Assembly (NCBI GenBank): GCA_034670405.1
Contig: JAXDDX010000072.1
Span: 2,417,001-2,481,000, forward strand
DNA: 64,000 bases
Reading direction: 5' to 3'
From: Hoplostethus atlanticus
Taxonomy: Eukaryota > Chordata > Actinopteri > Trachichthyiformes > Trachichthyidae
Shown here: piece by piece, positions 11,995-25,230 of the stretch
How the letters are laid out: every line of letters starts with the position of its first letter
How positions within the stretch are numbered: the first letter of the stretch is position 1
The notes under the pieces: model-generated
Told to the model about the DNA's origin: nothing
Databases searched by the model: none
What the model saw: only the letters and a program-made list of their open reading frames with translations
Position numbers and translations under genes: made by a program

Positions 11995-12820
11995 ACATAA
12001 AAGCCAATGGGGAGCGGCTGCAGTAAGATGCTGGGCCCCGGCTGCTTTTTAGAAGGCGGAGTGGAACGCTTTCTAGTCGAGAAAAGTCCTCACTCATGAC
12101 GTGGACTGTTTTGAGCCGACTAATCACAAGGAGGGAGAGGCGGGGCTTCGCACTGCACGGCTGACATGCATGAAAATGTAGAAAATAGTGTTAAAAGAGT
12201 GGTTAGCAGCAGCTTGTGCAGCTTTATGGAAGCAAACCCACTTTTTTCTATCAGCGCAAAACACAGTTGAGCCGAAGCTTTTTCCAAGTGGAATTGTGCG
12301 AAAAACGTCCCCACCCTCTTTCTTCCACCTCTCTTTTCCCAATCCTCAACTTTGTCCCTGCTTTAAAGCGTACTTCGGCTGCAGCCAAACTACAGCTGTG
12401 AACAGCGTGCTTTTGGATGCATGTGAGTGCTGAGTTAGTCCCTCTAAGTCCAGATGCTGTGGTTCGGTGTTTTTAGTGGCCAGGTTCTCTGCGGTGTCTG
12501 GGACATTGCCCCGTCGCCTTACCTCTAGCTGGACCTTCGAAACAGGCCCTGCTCAGTCACAGACCTACACCCTGGCTATTGTCACAAGCCATCAGCACCT
12601 CCTGGATAATAACCATGCCAGCCCCCCCCCTTTCCCTCCATCTCCATCTCCATCTCCATCGCCCCCCTCCCTTCAGGCAAGCGACCCGGAGCTCTGGCCC
12701 GACTTTAATGCCCTGTCACACTTCATTTATCCCCCGAAGAGGAATGGAGTGCAACGTGGGTTGCGGGCACACACTTGGACACACATCATGTACACACTGA
12801 CACGTGCAAAGGCATGTGCA
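11995..12820. other. intron 1 segment without genes
   Basis: Unique sequence. A small (CCATCT)n run lies at 12638-12661. The frame at 12467-12823 is not recognisable. Confidence 0.45.
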
Positions 12821-12822
12821 TG

Positions 12823-12823
<1 letters not shown>

Positions 12824-12864
<41 letters not shown>
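12824..12864 (+). repeat. (AC)n microsatellite
   Basis: About 20 uninterrupted AC units. Confidence 0.95.
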
Positions 12865-12866
<2 letters not shown>

Positions 12867-13578
12867 AAACTAACACTAAACTATAAACCAACCGCTCTTG
12901 GAAGCTCTCGAGACGTTCAGAATTCGCCCACTCTTTTCATCGTCAAGTTCTTTTCTCCGCGGTCCTCCCTCCTCTTTCTGCCCTTTTTTTTTCTATGTTC
13001 CTTCTCCTTCTTTTTACTGTCCTTTTCAGGCCAAGGCCACCCAGCTATAGAATGAGGTCAGAGCAAAGCGTCGGAGTCTAAACAAGTAGGAACACACCCG
13101 GCGCCTTCATCCATTGAGGAACCCAAACGTACGCTGACACCCGCGGTCCAGGCGTACCGTCCGTCAAACAGACATGAAAAAAAAAAAACTCCCCGAGAGG
13201 TGACGGAAAGCTTTTCAAACCGAGCAACCTTTGTTCCCGACCCAAGTCTGTGCAGGAAGCGAGGCATCGTTAAGCAAACTAGATGAGGCATCTCGCAAAC
13301 AAAGACTTGGCCAAGAAGTGACGCAATGAAACCCTCGAAGACAAGCCAAGAGAATCCAGGTTTACATTGACGGGGGTGGGGGGGGGGGATGCCATCTAAA
13401 ACTGACACAGGCGCTACAGACTATGTCCTGTCGCCATGCCAACCTACTGTACATGTTCAGCCATTGAGAGGCCAGAGCATCGAAGAAAAAAGATCAGTTT
13501 AACATCTTCCCTCTACTGTCTAGTCAGAGCTAATGTAGCGATATCAAGGCCATTGCAAGAAAGAAAGGTTGAAATTCA

Positions 13579-13580
<2 letters not shown>
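12865..13580. other. intron 1 segment without genes
   Basis: Unique sequence with an A run near 13178 and a G run near 13376-13388. No exon or RNA gene is seen. Confidence 0.45.

Positions 13581-13636
<56 letters not shown>
13581..13636 (+). repeat. (AC)28 microsatellite
   Basis: Perfect AC tract. A (CT)n tract follows at 13772-13793. Confidence 0.95.
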
Positions 13637-13638
<2 letters not shown>

Positions 13639-13799
13639 CGAATAACAAGAGAATCCAATTGCCTTCAACACATGTCGTTTGGCCCACAGTGGTCCGCGTC
13701 CACAAACCACATGGCGGCATGACATTACGACAACTTCAGAATCCTGCAAAGCGAGAGGTGAACACCAGATGCTCTCTCTCTCTCTCTCTCTCTGGTTCG

Positions 13800-15253
13800 G
13801 GAAATGTCAGCAGTGCAGATGGCGGGGGTTGTTTTTTTTTTTTGTTTGTTTTTCCGTGGGTCCGGTTGCGACCTGTCCCTGCGGTACAGTGCGCGGCGAA
13901 GACGTCTCATCCATAAACATGGATGGCGGTGGCTGTGGGCGGGCGGTGGTGCAGCAGAGATGCCGGGCTACTGTAAAGGCATTCATTCATTCACGGCCCC
14001 AGATATTGTTCTTGAGGAAAGCGAGATGCCCCCCCCCCCTAGTGCACAACATTTATCCATATATACATGCAGAGGTGTCACGGTAAATAAAAAGCTGGGT
14101 GAACTTTCCGTCCTCCAGCCGGCGATCATTACAAGGCAAACAAACCACCAATATTTCCAGAAAAGCATTTCGTTTTTTTTTCGCCCTTACAAGTCCCTAA
14201 CTTAATATAACAACCGGCTTGAGGCGACTTCCTGTGATGTGTACTCTGACTTTGCCTCATGGAGATTTATGTCAGCCTGAAAAGGTGGGGGAAGCTCCAT
14301 TCAGCAAATCAAAAGGTGGGTAAATTGAGTTCAGCCTCGACTACGTCCCTGCACACACATAAATAAGGTGCAGAAAGCGATGAGAGAGAGGCGTATAGAT
14401 ATACTGTTTATGGGGTGCAGTGTACGTGGTTAGCAAGCCTATACAATGGCCTTAGAGTAAAAGTCAGTCAGCGCCCCATAGTGATTAGCAGCTATAGTAT
14501 GCATGGCGAAATGGTAGCAATCCGACGAATGATTGTCTTGGAATCGCCCAGCTCATTCAAAATACCGACGACACCGAAACGCCACGTGCCAAACGCCGCG
14601 AATAGAATTCCAATTTGGCACAATGCTAAATGCTCTCAGGATACACACTCTAATGGTCTGGGGGCCATTAGCCGGGAGAACAATATGAATTAAAACATGA
14701 GCTGAACGGTAATGGGGGAAAAAAGGTCGAGGCGAAGCGAAAACCAAACAACTCGGGAAGCGCGGTAGGTGAGTCTCGGTGTTTCCAGGTGATTTCCTAC
14801 GTTTCCCAGAATGCCTTTCGACAACCCCCGGAGAATGTGAAATTGCTGCTTTCAATCAAAGGGAGGAGTATGGGGATGCAAATAGCTTGAAAGTGCGATC
14901 GTTCAGCTGTGGGTTACACGTCTTGTCGCTGCCTGCATTGCACTCTGGTCTATCTTGGCTGCTGCATGCTCTGGTCTATCTTGGCTACCGTCGGCGGAGA
15001 AATCGGTCTCTCTCCTCTTCTCCGATGGATTTCTCCCTGTATGACGGCTGAACGTCGCTCAAGAAAGAAGCTCTTTGCTCTCTGACACCAAAACAACAAC
15101 AATTACCGGTTACCATTTACCGTTGACGTTTTAGATAAATAATCTCTGGGCAGGGTTGATCTGTATCACTACAAAGCCTACAGAGGGGATCTGTCAGCTC
15201 CCCAAATAATTCAACTAAAAGAGGTCGCAAAACTCTTGGGACATCCTGTACGT

Positions 15254-15255
<2 letters not shown>
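13800..15255. other. intron 1 segment without genes
   Basis: Unique, fairly CpG-containing sequence. A direct repeat of TCTGGTCTATCTTGGCT occurs at about 14945 and 14971. No supported gene. Confidence 0.45.

Positions 15256-15256
<1 letters not shown>

Positions 15257-15297
<41 letters not shown>
15257..15297 (+). repeat. (TG)n microsatellite
   Basis: About 20 TG units. The Cys/Val and Thr/His frames on either strand are artefacts. Confidence 0.95.
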
Positions 15298-15298
<1 letters not shown>

Positions 15299-15299
15299 G

Positions 15300-16975
15300 G
15301 AATGTGTGCCCGTGTGCTCATCACGTCGGCTACGTTCGTTCGTCCGCAGACGGCATCGCGGCGGGATTGGCAGCAGAGTATAATTGCGCGCCACGTGAGA
15401 AAAGAACACATGATTACTGTAACAAAGCCTCCTCTCCGCATGGCGTGGTCACGTACGAGGAAAGAGACAAAGAGAAAGAAGGGGGCGGCGGGCAAATTTG
15501 AAAGGCGGGAGAACAAAAGGAGAAATCAAGCTTAGGTAACACAGGAAAAAAGGACAAAAGATGGGTGGGAAAAAAGGAAGAAGTTAGTTGAGAGAGAGAT
15601 TAGTTGTTCGGATTCATTCATTAATTTTGCAGCTTTGTTGCTTCTACGCAAACACTTCTCGTTTCCACACAGACGCGGCGATTTCATCTTCAAATGGCCA
15701 TCTTTTTTTTTTATCTCCACACCTTATTGTTCTTTCCTTTCCGGGGGAGCGCGAGCTGAACCGAGCAGGACCAATAGGAACGCGACCGTAAAAAAACACG
15801 AGAGGGGAACACTTAACGAGACGCGGCAGACGGTAGCGGTGGCCAAACCCAGACGCCGCCGCTCTCTGATATGCAACGTCGCATTTAGTTACTCCCGACG
15901 TGCAAACTCTTTGGAAAAGATTTCAAACAGGATATTTCCAGATTTGGTTGCAGTCGGTGACATCATGAGCACCAATTTAAACAAACAAAACAATTGTATT
16001 TTCATACAAGCATTTTTTTTTTTTTGCTTTTAGTCCAAAAAGGGAATTTTTCTTTCATTTTTTACCATCCACTACATCCCTGGTTACAGTGCTTCACCAG
16101 AATAACAAATAAAATGCCCCCCCCCCCCGTCCAGTTGTGTCTGTTTTGTGACTCGGCGCCCCCGTCGCCAGCCGGAGAGCAGCCTGCTGGCTGCCCAGGC
16201 CTCCCCGGACATGCCCCGGTCCAGGCCCAGGTCCCGGTCCGGGTCCAGGCGGTGCCCTCCGCCAGCTGATTCCTGCCACAGCTCTGCCCACATTGGCTGG
16301 CACCCCCCTTACCCCCACCCCTCCTCCGCCCACAGCCAGCTTCTGTTGCCTGCAGGTATTACGTAACCTGTGATCACTATAGGACCAGTGGGAATTGCCA
16401 CAATATCGGCAGCAGTTCTCCTCCACAAGTCTCTGTGATGAAAACTCATCTATTTATCTACTTTTTACGTGACTGCATTTTTATTTCCGGCATATTAAAG
16501 ACACTTTCTCATTTCAAAAGGCGATTTTCATACAGTGGGTATGTATTTTCCTTTATTTCCTTCTCTGTTTCTCTTCATACCCACACACCTGTAAAAATTG
16601 AATACTTTGATATTTATATATTATATTATTCATTTATATTATTTGATATTAATTAAAGCACAGCCCTTTCTACCCTTGCACATTAACGCAGGAAAACGTG
16701 CCTGAGGAACACAAGGTACATGTACACATGCACATCCATACATGCGCACACATGCAGAAGCAGATGCAATCAACAACAGATACAAATCCAAAAGGTCTGT
16801 GACCAATCTCACACCTATACACACACACACACACACACATTCACACACACCACCACATATGCATCTGAATATTCCCATAAATTGTGTTTTCTACATGTAC
16901 ATATCATTCTTGCAACATATATTGTGGCCACTCTCTATCTCTGCGTGAAATGTTTTTTTTTTCCTCCCCATACAG
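15300..16975. other. intron 1 segment without genes
   Basis: Unique sequence, with a GGTCC-rich patch at 16207-16248 (CCGGTCCAGG words), a C run near 16118, and scattered CA tracts at 16817-16838. Confidence 0.45.
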
Positions 16976-16976
16976 G

Positions 16977-16978
<2 letters not shown>

Positions 16979-17041
<63 letters not shown>
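16979..17041 (+). repeat. (AC)n microsatellite, 63 bp
   Basis: Perfect AC tract. A (GT)n tract of 26 bases lies 137 bases further on (17179-17204), in opposite sense, so the two could pair. Confidence 0.95.
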
Positions 17042-17630
17042 AGCACATACAGACCCATGGATGCGTCATATGATCTCACCATGTTTTGCCACCACTAGTA
17101 CATCTGCCAACTTGGCAGTACAGTCATTTCTCACACCACTTGACTTCACATTCTTTGTAATTATATAACTGGTGATTTGTGTGTGTGTGTGTGTGTGTGT
17201 GTGTATGAAGCCAGTCAGCTGATATAACGATATTGCCTTTTTATTTAAAATTATAAAAAAAAAATCATATTTATTGAAGAAACGATCAATATTACACTGG
17301 TTGTCTATGGGAAGCCCTGAACTGTCTTACCACCATATTATGTGGGAGAATGCAACACTGATCCAAGGTTCCTGCATCTGCGAGCAACTCTGCTTGATTC
17401 AGATTAGCTGCGGCCTGCTCGCAATTACCAGTCATCGGCCAGAGGTAGCGAGTGAGACATGGCCCGGGCTTATTATGGGCTATCCGACAGCGGAGACTGG
17501 GCCCTGGCGTCGCTACGGCTGCAGCCCTTCCAAACCTCAGCCGATTATTCTTGCTTTTCTTTTTCATTTTTTCCTCTTCTCTTTGGTCTGGAGGCATTCT
17601 GCCGTTTTTTTTTTCTTTGTGCTTTTATTT

Positions 17631-17990
17631 GTGTGTGTGTGTGTGTTTGGGGGGGGTGGGGGTATGCGAGGAAGAGAGTGAGTGGGAGGGTTAGAGAAAG
17701 AGAAGAGACTGAGGAAGAGAGAGAGAGAGAGCGGAGGTGAACCAGTACCAACGCGCAGCAGGAGACGAGGAGGAGGAGGAGGAGGAGGAAGACGAGGGCA
17801 AATATGATATACCGAGAAGCAATAAAAGAGAAGACGGATGAGAGATAAACAAATCTCAAAAGGAGGGGAAAAAAAATACTGCACGGCGTTAAAGCCTAAC
17901 ACGAAATTGCGCCTTTGGGAAGCTTCGGGGCTTTAGCAAAGCAGACAGAGGCATGAGACAAGAAAAGAGAGGGGGGGGGGGGGGGGACGT
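17631..17990 (+). repeat. GT then purine-rich low-complexity block with G run
   Basis: (GT)n at 17631-17646, then GA-rich DNA with (GAG)n at 17767-17789 and a 17-base G run at 17970-17986. Protein-like frames on both strands derive from this composition. Confidence 0.8.
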
Positions 17991-18353
17991 TTTGACAGGA
18001 AGGGGTTTAAATGGGGTTGAGTGGGATGGAGGAAGGAGGGGGGGGCAGAGTTAGACTGGGAAAGGACGGAGTACTAGTGGGACCATCCCAGTTCCCCCCT
18101 ATGTCCCCTTGGTGGGAGGCCCTCTCCTCTCTAATCCGCTAATCTGACACTTCCAGAGGCCAGGCACGCACCCATTAGACACTCATATTGACGTACGTGC
18201 ATGAGCGCGCACACACACACACACTAGAGACTGAACGCCAACATTAATCAAATAGATTGAAGGCTGACGGCACACACGTAATTAGACTTATAAACAAACA
18301 CACGCGCAGCAACACCAAAATTAACATCCACACCCACGCTCAAAAATGGAAAT

Positions 18354-18354
<1 letters not shown>

Positions 18355-18388
<34 letters not shown>
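18355..18388 (+). repeat. (GT)n microsatellite
   Basis: About 17 GT units beside shorter CA tracts (18211-18224 and 18415-18424). Confidence 0.95.
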
Positions 18389-18391
<3 letters not shown>

Positions 18392-18429
18392 ATGTCTTTA
18401 TATGCATGCATACATACACACACGTGCAA

Positions 18430-19600
18430 AATGTGTGCACGTGGGTTAAATAAGACGGGCTGGTCTGGAGTGTGTAATTTGCAACAAATGGCTCACTCTC
18501 AAATTACAGGTGCCTGCGGTATTGAATGTCAGTCTAAGTGGGCCCATTAAGACCAAATTGGACTAATTCAATCCGCAGATCTAATTCAGTAATGGGATTG
18601 GCGAAGTGGTTGGACGGAGTTGTGGAATTCAGCGGGGGTGCATTCGAAGCTGCGTTCATGCTCGCCGGCCCCCTGAAATGTTACGCGGGGGGGGTTTGCG
18701 ATAACATTAAGACGAGGTGCGAAGGTGCTAGGCACGCTTGACGGGTAGGTTCATTTCTGTAACAGCTGGAATGTGTCGGCGCAACTGGAGGGGGGGAAGT
18801 GAAATGACCCGGCGGGTTCGCTCCGGTCCCGTCCGTTTGTTTCCTCTAGAGCCTCTAGGGGAAACTTGGAGAAAAAGTTGGCCACGCAGCTGAGCTTTTC
18901 TTGCGGTCATCATCCATCAACGGTCGGATTTCCGTGCCACCGTTGTGGTTTCGTTTCCTGAGCAACTCGAAGTTAATTAGCGTCCCAGTTCTCTGCAACC
19001 TTTTATGTGAAGGACTACTCGACTAGTCGCCCCGGGTCTGTTGGTTTGATTGGTGACACGTTGGGGACTAGAGGTCCTGACGTCATCAGGTTCTATTGTC
19101 AAGTGTTCTATTGTCAAGTGTGTGATGCACCGTCCTCACCTGTTGTCTAGCATTATAGCATCGTATTTAGATGGATGGATGGATGGATAGACAGAGACAG
19201 ATAGATAGATATCAAATACACAATAAACAAGTAGAACCAGGATGTACAGCGGATAGATGGTACATATTTCCCGTCGTTTTACTTTGATGACGGGGAAAAA
19301 AAAACATTGTTATGTGCGATGCAATAATAAGTATTCATTAGTCCTAGTCCAATCATTTCTAATTGATTGGAATTGTAAATGCGTGTAGGCGTGCACGCCT
19401 GTACGTCCGCATGCACATCTGTGTGTACTGGCATGTGTCTCGACAGCAATGCGCTTGCCCACCGGCACTGTGTGTGTTGGTGAATGTCTCATATGCATCC
19501 ATGCATGTCTAAAAAGGTCAGGTTTAACCAGGTTTGCGGCGGGCGACGCCCAGACAGTGTCTCAGTGTCTGAGAATAGCTCCTTCCACCGGGGCCCTTCC
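18430..19600. other. intron 1 segment without genes
   Basis: Unique sequence with a short (GATG)n/(GATA)n run at 19169-19211 and a direct repeat of TCTATTGTCAAGTGT near 19092/19106. No gene. Confidence 0.45.
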
Positions 19601-19608
19601 TCCCCGGC

Positions 19609-19623
19609 ATTAGCATAACAATA
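19609..19623 (-). promoter_or_regulatory. SOX-POU composite site candidate
   Basis: On the minus strand the site reads TATTGTTATGCTAAT, 13 of 15 bases like the known SOX2-POU composite CATTGTTATGCAAAT, with the correct zero spacing between SOX and POU halves. It lies in sequence free of simple repeats. Function is inferred from the motif alone. Confidence 0.35.
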
Positions 19624-19708
19624 AAGAAAGCCACACACTCATCTCCGGCTCCCGCTACAATAATCACTTATTTACCTCCCTCCGCTGTTTCATGACCTTG
19701 AACGCACC

Positions 19709-19709
<1 letters not shown>

Positions 19710-19751
<42 letters not shown>

Positions 19752-19878
19752 AAAAGAGAGAGTGTGTGTTTGTGTTGTCTTTGTATATATATGTGTGTGT
19801 GTGTGTGTGTGTATCAGCATGTGTTAACATCCAGACCTGCCCCACAAAAGCTGCCGTCACCTCCTTAACAGCCACCCA

Positions 19879-19920
<42 letters not shown>
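19710..19920. repeat. microsatellite cluster: (GT)n, (GT)n, (CA)n
   Basis: (TG)n at 19710-19748, (TG)n at 19790-19812 and (CA)n at 19884-19920. The outer tracts are reverse complements of each other and could form a hairpin of about 37 base pairs. Confidence 0.9.
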
Positions 19921-19922
<2 letters not shown>

Positions 19923-22630
19923 GTCTAAAAAAAAATTTAAAAAACAACTGAAAGGAAAAAAAAAAAAAAAAAGGAGCCAGAAACGAGCCAGCCGGCACGT
20001 CAGGCCTGTTCCGATTGGCTGGGCAGCGGTTGAAGGTTATCCCGGCTAACAAACATATCACACCAACCATGGAAACGCGTGCACACACACACACACTCAC
20101 ACAGGCACACACACGTACACACACAGCCTTTTGTGCCCAGACAACAGCCTGTAACCTTCAATACTGTGGCACTGAATTACAAGGTGCAACAAAGTGACTT
20201 CCTTACATCTACTGTGACTGCACGGCGATTTTGGTGCAACAAATGACGATAATGTAATAAAACTAAATGTATCCAAGCCTAAAACGTACTAAAATCAGAT
20301 TTGGAGTTTTATTATGCAAACATTTGTCTGAGACAGAGCTGCTCTGGAGGCAGAAATAATCTCATTGGTTGAGTTAAACCTCTGAAGCCCAGTGAAAAAG
20401 AAAAGGAGCAAGAGAGGAGCTAGCTAATATTATGAAGCCTAGCACGCTTGCTAGTAACTGAAGTTAGCTTGTTAGCCTAGTTCAAACTAGCTATACTAGC
20501 CTATAGCTTTAGATGAATGCCATGGTCATGGATGAATGATAAAAATAAAAGTCATTGCTATTTATATTTTGACCAGACTCCTTTTTGCCATTCAACTATG
20601 CCAGTTAGCTAATGCTTTCCGCAAAATTGTGGTTCTTTGGATTTCTCTGGACAGAGCGTTTGACCGCTGCTGTTTAGGAGACAGTTTTGTATTTTGCTCT
20701 TTAGTTACTCAAATAATTCATATTAATAAGGAACCTACAGCATCTCAGTGAGTGGCATCCAAGGCAAGTGGTTTTGACATCAACCAAGATTAATTGGATG
20801 TTTGAGAGTTGACAGGAAGAGAAACATTTTCTTAGCAAAGAGAAAAATGGCTTAATATGCAGCCCATTATAGAACAGAAGAGTGAATAATTAAACAGAGT
20901 AATTAAATACTATTCTTTGCGTTGGCATTGATGTGAAAAGACAAAGAGATTTCAGTGTGTTATATTATTGGTTAGTGCTATTACATTGTTTAGGTTTTAT
21001 TACTTAACTGGGTTTTTATCAGTTTCCGGCTTTATTATATGTAGTTTTATTACATTATTGGCATTTGTTATCGGCAGTATTTACACTATGGGCCTCTGCA
21101 GGGCAGGCGGTGTGTTTGCCAACAGACACCAGACAGGATCATTAGACATTTATGAAAACCTCTCTCTCTCTCGCTCTCGCTCTCTCTCTCGCTCTCTGTC
21201 TGTCTGATCATCCCACACTTGACTGAAGCCGGCCGTCACAATGCATTAGGAAAAGACGGGCAGGTTTTGGCATTAGCTGAGGGCAGCATCGGCGTAATGT
21301 AGGCCTGTCAGCATCTAACCCAATCTATCGTCCCGGCAACAACGTTTGCCATGAATGATTTAGATTTGGGGTTGGTGGGGGGGGGGGGTACAAAGCTTTC
21401 GTTTGGCTCTCCCACCGGACCCATCCTCCATTTCAACCCTCCAATAACAAAACGCAGAGCGTAACTGGCTGAAAAAAGGGAGGGGCTTCTTTTTTTCCAA
21501 TTTACAAGCTAATGCTAATCTGAAACTAATATAATAACGCTCACTCTGCAACAAACCCTAAGTGTACAAAACAGCGCAGCCACGGGGTGATTAATTGGAA
21601 TGCCTTTGGCCATGATTTGTGATCAATATGAGCTTTTTTCCTCAGCAGCACACAACTCAAGGTGAGACGTCAATGCTTAAGGGGGGGGGGAGGAAATGGA
21701 TTGCACACAATAGCAATCCACTCCGGTGTGCAAAGGAAAAAGAAAATAAATATCCAAGCAATTAGTCAATTAAGTCGAGAGCAAACGAGGTAGTTTCACG
21801 CCGGCCCGCGGCCAGTCGTTTGGCTTTAATCATCGGAGAGCATTCTGGGAAAAGCTCCAGATTTGGCTGCGACTGGTTGGGCGAAAAAAAAGCGAGGCAA
21901 CTTTTCTCCCCTTTTCCATTTTGTTTTATTGCCCCCACTTCGCCCTCCCAAGATCAGGAAATCTACAGGTTTCAGAAAAAATTTCGGTCAGCAAAAAGGT
22001 ACAACTATGCACCTTTTCTTTCCCCCCTGACAGATTTTTGACTTTAAGGCCAACTTAACAACCAAATAAAAAAAAAACAACGCTGGCAAAACCAGTCTAT
22101 TTCCAATCGAGCAAAGCTAATTAACGCTGTGGAGTTCTAAATGGGCGGGATAAGAAAAGGTACAATGGGAAATTAATAGTTAAGGGACCTGAGTCTGACC
22201 GTGTTGAGTAAAACAGACAGGCTGTAGCACTGACTCTGTTCTGAGTTAATCTAAGAGTGGACACGCAGCACAAAGGAAACCTGTTGCTGCACGGTGAGAA
22301 AATAAGAGCCCTAATAACTGAGTTGAAGACGTTTTAATATTTATAAAGGACTTAACTTTGGATTAAATGTAGATTCATCCAGACTCCCTCTCAGCCTCCT
22401 ACCCTTTCATTATTACGTCTCCCTCTTCTCCCCCCCCCCCGGTTTCTGCTTCTCTCCATTGGTTACCTGTCTTTCTTTCTCGCTCTCTCTGTCTGAGGGT
22501 GAGGAAATCATTCACCGGTTCGTCAATACTCTCTGCAGCAGCTCGCATGGAGATTGGGGGTGGGGGGGTGGGGGAGATTCGACATTGACCGGCGCCTGCC
22601 TGCTACCATTCTGAGGCTGCAGGAGGGAGA
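19921..22630. other. intron 1 segment without genes
   Basis: Unique sequence. CA tracts lie at 20080-20124, a CT-rich run at 21158-21200 and a G run at 21379-21389. The stretch 21220-21365 is complex and repeat-free and might be a conserved block. No supported exon. Confidence 0.45.
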
Positions 22631-22635
22631 GAGGG

Positions 22636-22637
<2 letters not shown>

Positions 22638-22676
<39 letters not shown>

Positions 22677-22879
22677 TTTCAAATCCAACTTTGCACAAAG
22701 ATTTCTCTCCCTCCCTCTCTCTCTCTCTCTCTCTCTATCTCTTATGTTGTTATTTAGCGAGCCCTTGTGACTGTGGAGATTGCTAATGATAGGGTTGTGC
22801 TGCTGTTATTAATATTTCACAGTGGGCGAGCACACACACACACACACAGGGATGCACACACACACACACATGCACACAC
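22638..22879. repeat. microsatellite cluster: (GT)n, (CT)n, (CA)n
   Basis: (TG)n at 22638-22675, (CT)n-rich at 22704-22740 and interrupted (CA)n at 22830-22879. Confidence 0.9.
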
Positions 22880-24950
22880 AGCCCCATCATTGTCCTGTCA
22901 GTGCAGAGGGCTATTTTTGGAAACCCTTTTCCACAGCCCACAGTGCAAATGCCTGCCCTCCCTCTCCTCCCACCGTACCCATCAAACCCCCTCTGTCGCC
23001 CTCTGTCACAACGCCAGCCAATCAGAAAGCTTCTCCGAGCGGCTCCGACAGGAAGTAACGCTGACAGCCCACCAATCAACTAATGACTACTGTCTGCGGC
23101 AGGACGTTGACGAGGCTCATCATCGACTCGGATGTGGTATTTATGGTTATTTATGGTGTAATTACCGCTTGATTACGCGAAAACGCTTAACTCTGATATG
23201 AGGCTGGGCTACTTGTGACCACAGGCACAAAGACATAGACAGCAGAGACTGATTAAAGGGAAAGACTTTATTTTGAAAAATAGTTATTCCTATGGCAAAT
23301 GCAGGCCAATCAGTATATTTGGTAATAGTTTCTAATACATCTATAATGCATTTTAAGGGATTATAATGCTTCATAAGGCGCTATGAAGAACACATACTGT
23401 TTACTGAGGTTGTCAGACAACCATTTAGAGGCTTTATATAAGTATGTCGCTAGCTGAAAATGACTCAAATTAGACGTTTTTCATTGTTTTTTGTATCTAA
23501 AAATTGTATACCTGCTTTTGATCATGCATCCTCATGCCCGCTGCGTTCAAAGTCGCCTTTTCTATCTTTTCCAGTTCATTCTCTGCAGGGCTGTACATCA
23601 CAGATAACGAGTCGAGACAAACCCTTTTCTCTCGTTTCCGGCTATGGGAGCAAAGGGTCCACAGATAAAGACCAGGAGTGCCCTGGATGTACTTTTGCTT
23701 TTGAAGTTTCCTTCAAGGCCCGGGCGTAACTTTCAGCATCCTCTTTTCATTGCTACACACGAGACAAAAGGGATTCCAAGCCCTTTTTGTGTCAGCCGGC
23801 TTGTCGATTGCACCCACGTGCGAAGACAGCCACATTGTGTAATTGCTCGTATTCTTGCAGAAAAAGACACCTGTTATCATCGCGGCGGCGTGATGAAAAG
23901 AAAAAGCCTCAACAAACACAAATCCATAAAGAGACTTGAATGATGGAGGCGGAGGCGGGAAAGGGGAAACGAGGCGCAAGGAGACGAAAACGGGAAGACA
24001 GGGCGGGAGTCAAAATGAGAAAGAAATGAAAGAGACACTCCTGGAGGAGAATTTCCGCAAATGAACAAACACCTTTAGAAAACGCGTTCCGCTTTGGAGG
24101 CGCCGGCTTGTTTTCGGGCCCCCTTTCGAAAGATCCCGCCCACTTTCCTTTTTCTATTCCGAACACAAACAGCATTCACTCAGATGGGTGTTTAATGTTT
24201 GGGGTTTGTCTGTTTTTTTCTTCTCCTCTCTCTGCAACACAGCGGAGACAAAGGCGTCTGGCGGTACACGTTTGTCGTTGCTGCCACCCTCCGCCCCTCC
24301 TCCCCCGTGTAAATCATTAACCAGCTTTTTGAATCAAAGAGGCTCATGGGACGGCGTCTGGCAAGGCGGGCTGTCTAGCAGGCTGCTGCGCTGCTAGAGC
24401 GTCATCTGGCTGAGGTGATTGCGGTGGACAATCACCTTGATTCTAGCTAACCGTAATTTCGTCGGCATCGGCGTCGGCGTCGTTTGGTGTTCCTGTTGGC
24501 CAGAAGTGGAAATTCCCAACGCACCAGGGGGGGAATTCTATCACCTACAGAGCGCAATGAGTGCATTATAATTCCCCTATAATCCACTATTCATATGGCA
24601 GACACAGACAGTGCTACTAAATATACTGATTGGATTGGATTTACCTTAGGAATAACTATAACCTTTACTAAGCATGTTGTATTCTCTGTCTTGTCTCTTA
24701 GAGCGAGGCGTTTTCGTGTAACCAAACAATAATTCTGCCATAGTAAAACATTGAATATCACTTACAACAATAAAAGTTCAAATACCTTGCGAACGTTTAG
24801 ACTAGATAATTAGAAAACTTTTACAAAGAAATGGATGATAATGAAAGAAAAGAAAGAAAGAAAGAGGGAGAGAAAATGAAATCTCACTGTTGACGAGAGC
24901 ACTCTGGATTTAACCTAGGGAGGGAGAGACAAAGAGACACGGAAGAGGAG
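22880..24950. other. intron 1 segment without genes
   Basis: Unique sequence. Around 23320-23390 lie ATAATGCATTTTAAGG-type words seen in a dispersed fish repeat. Nothing coding. Confidence 0.4.
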
Positions 24951-24954
24951 GAGA

Positions 24955-24980
24955 GATAGATAGATAGATAGATAGATAGA
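24955..24980 (+). repeat. (GATA)n microsatellite
   Basis: Six and a half GATA units inside a purine-rich stretch (24840-25050). Confidence 0.9.
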
Positions 24981-25064
24981 GCGATAGAACAAAATAGAGT
25001 GAGTTGATAGACACAAAGGTGGAAGAGAAGAGAAAGAGAGAAAGGATTGAGGAGATCTGCGACG

Positions 25065-25165
25065 ACTGCCATGTAATTACAATGCTGCTCCATTATTAAT
25101 GTGCCTCTGGTCCAGATAAGACTTGCATGAGCGCCGTATACATAATTAATAACGGGGAGGAGCGG
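25065..25165. promoter_or_regulatory. possible conserved non-coding block
   Basis: Repeat-free island between a purine-rich tract and the minisatellite. It contains GTAATTACAATG, CATTATTAATG and CATAATTAATAACG (homeodomain-like sites). Assigned by appearance only. Confidence 0.2.
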
Positions 25166-25230
25166 CGGTGTCTTTCGCTTTTCCTCTCAAGTCTGGAGTG
25201 CGAAGGTGAACCCCCCCCGCCAAAAAAAAC

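Noticed and set aside
12588-12612. RE1/NRSF silencer half-site (TCAGCACC)
   Set aside because: The second half (GGACAG-GCC) is missing; TCAGCACC alone also occurs near 42679.
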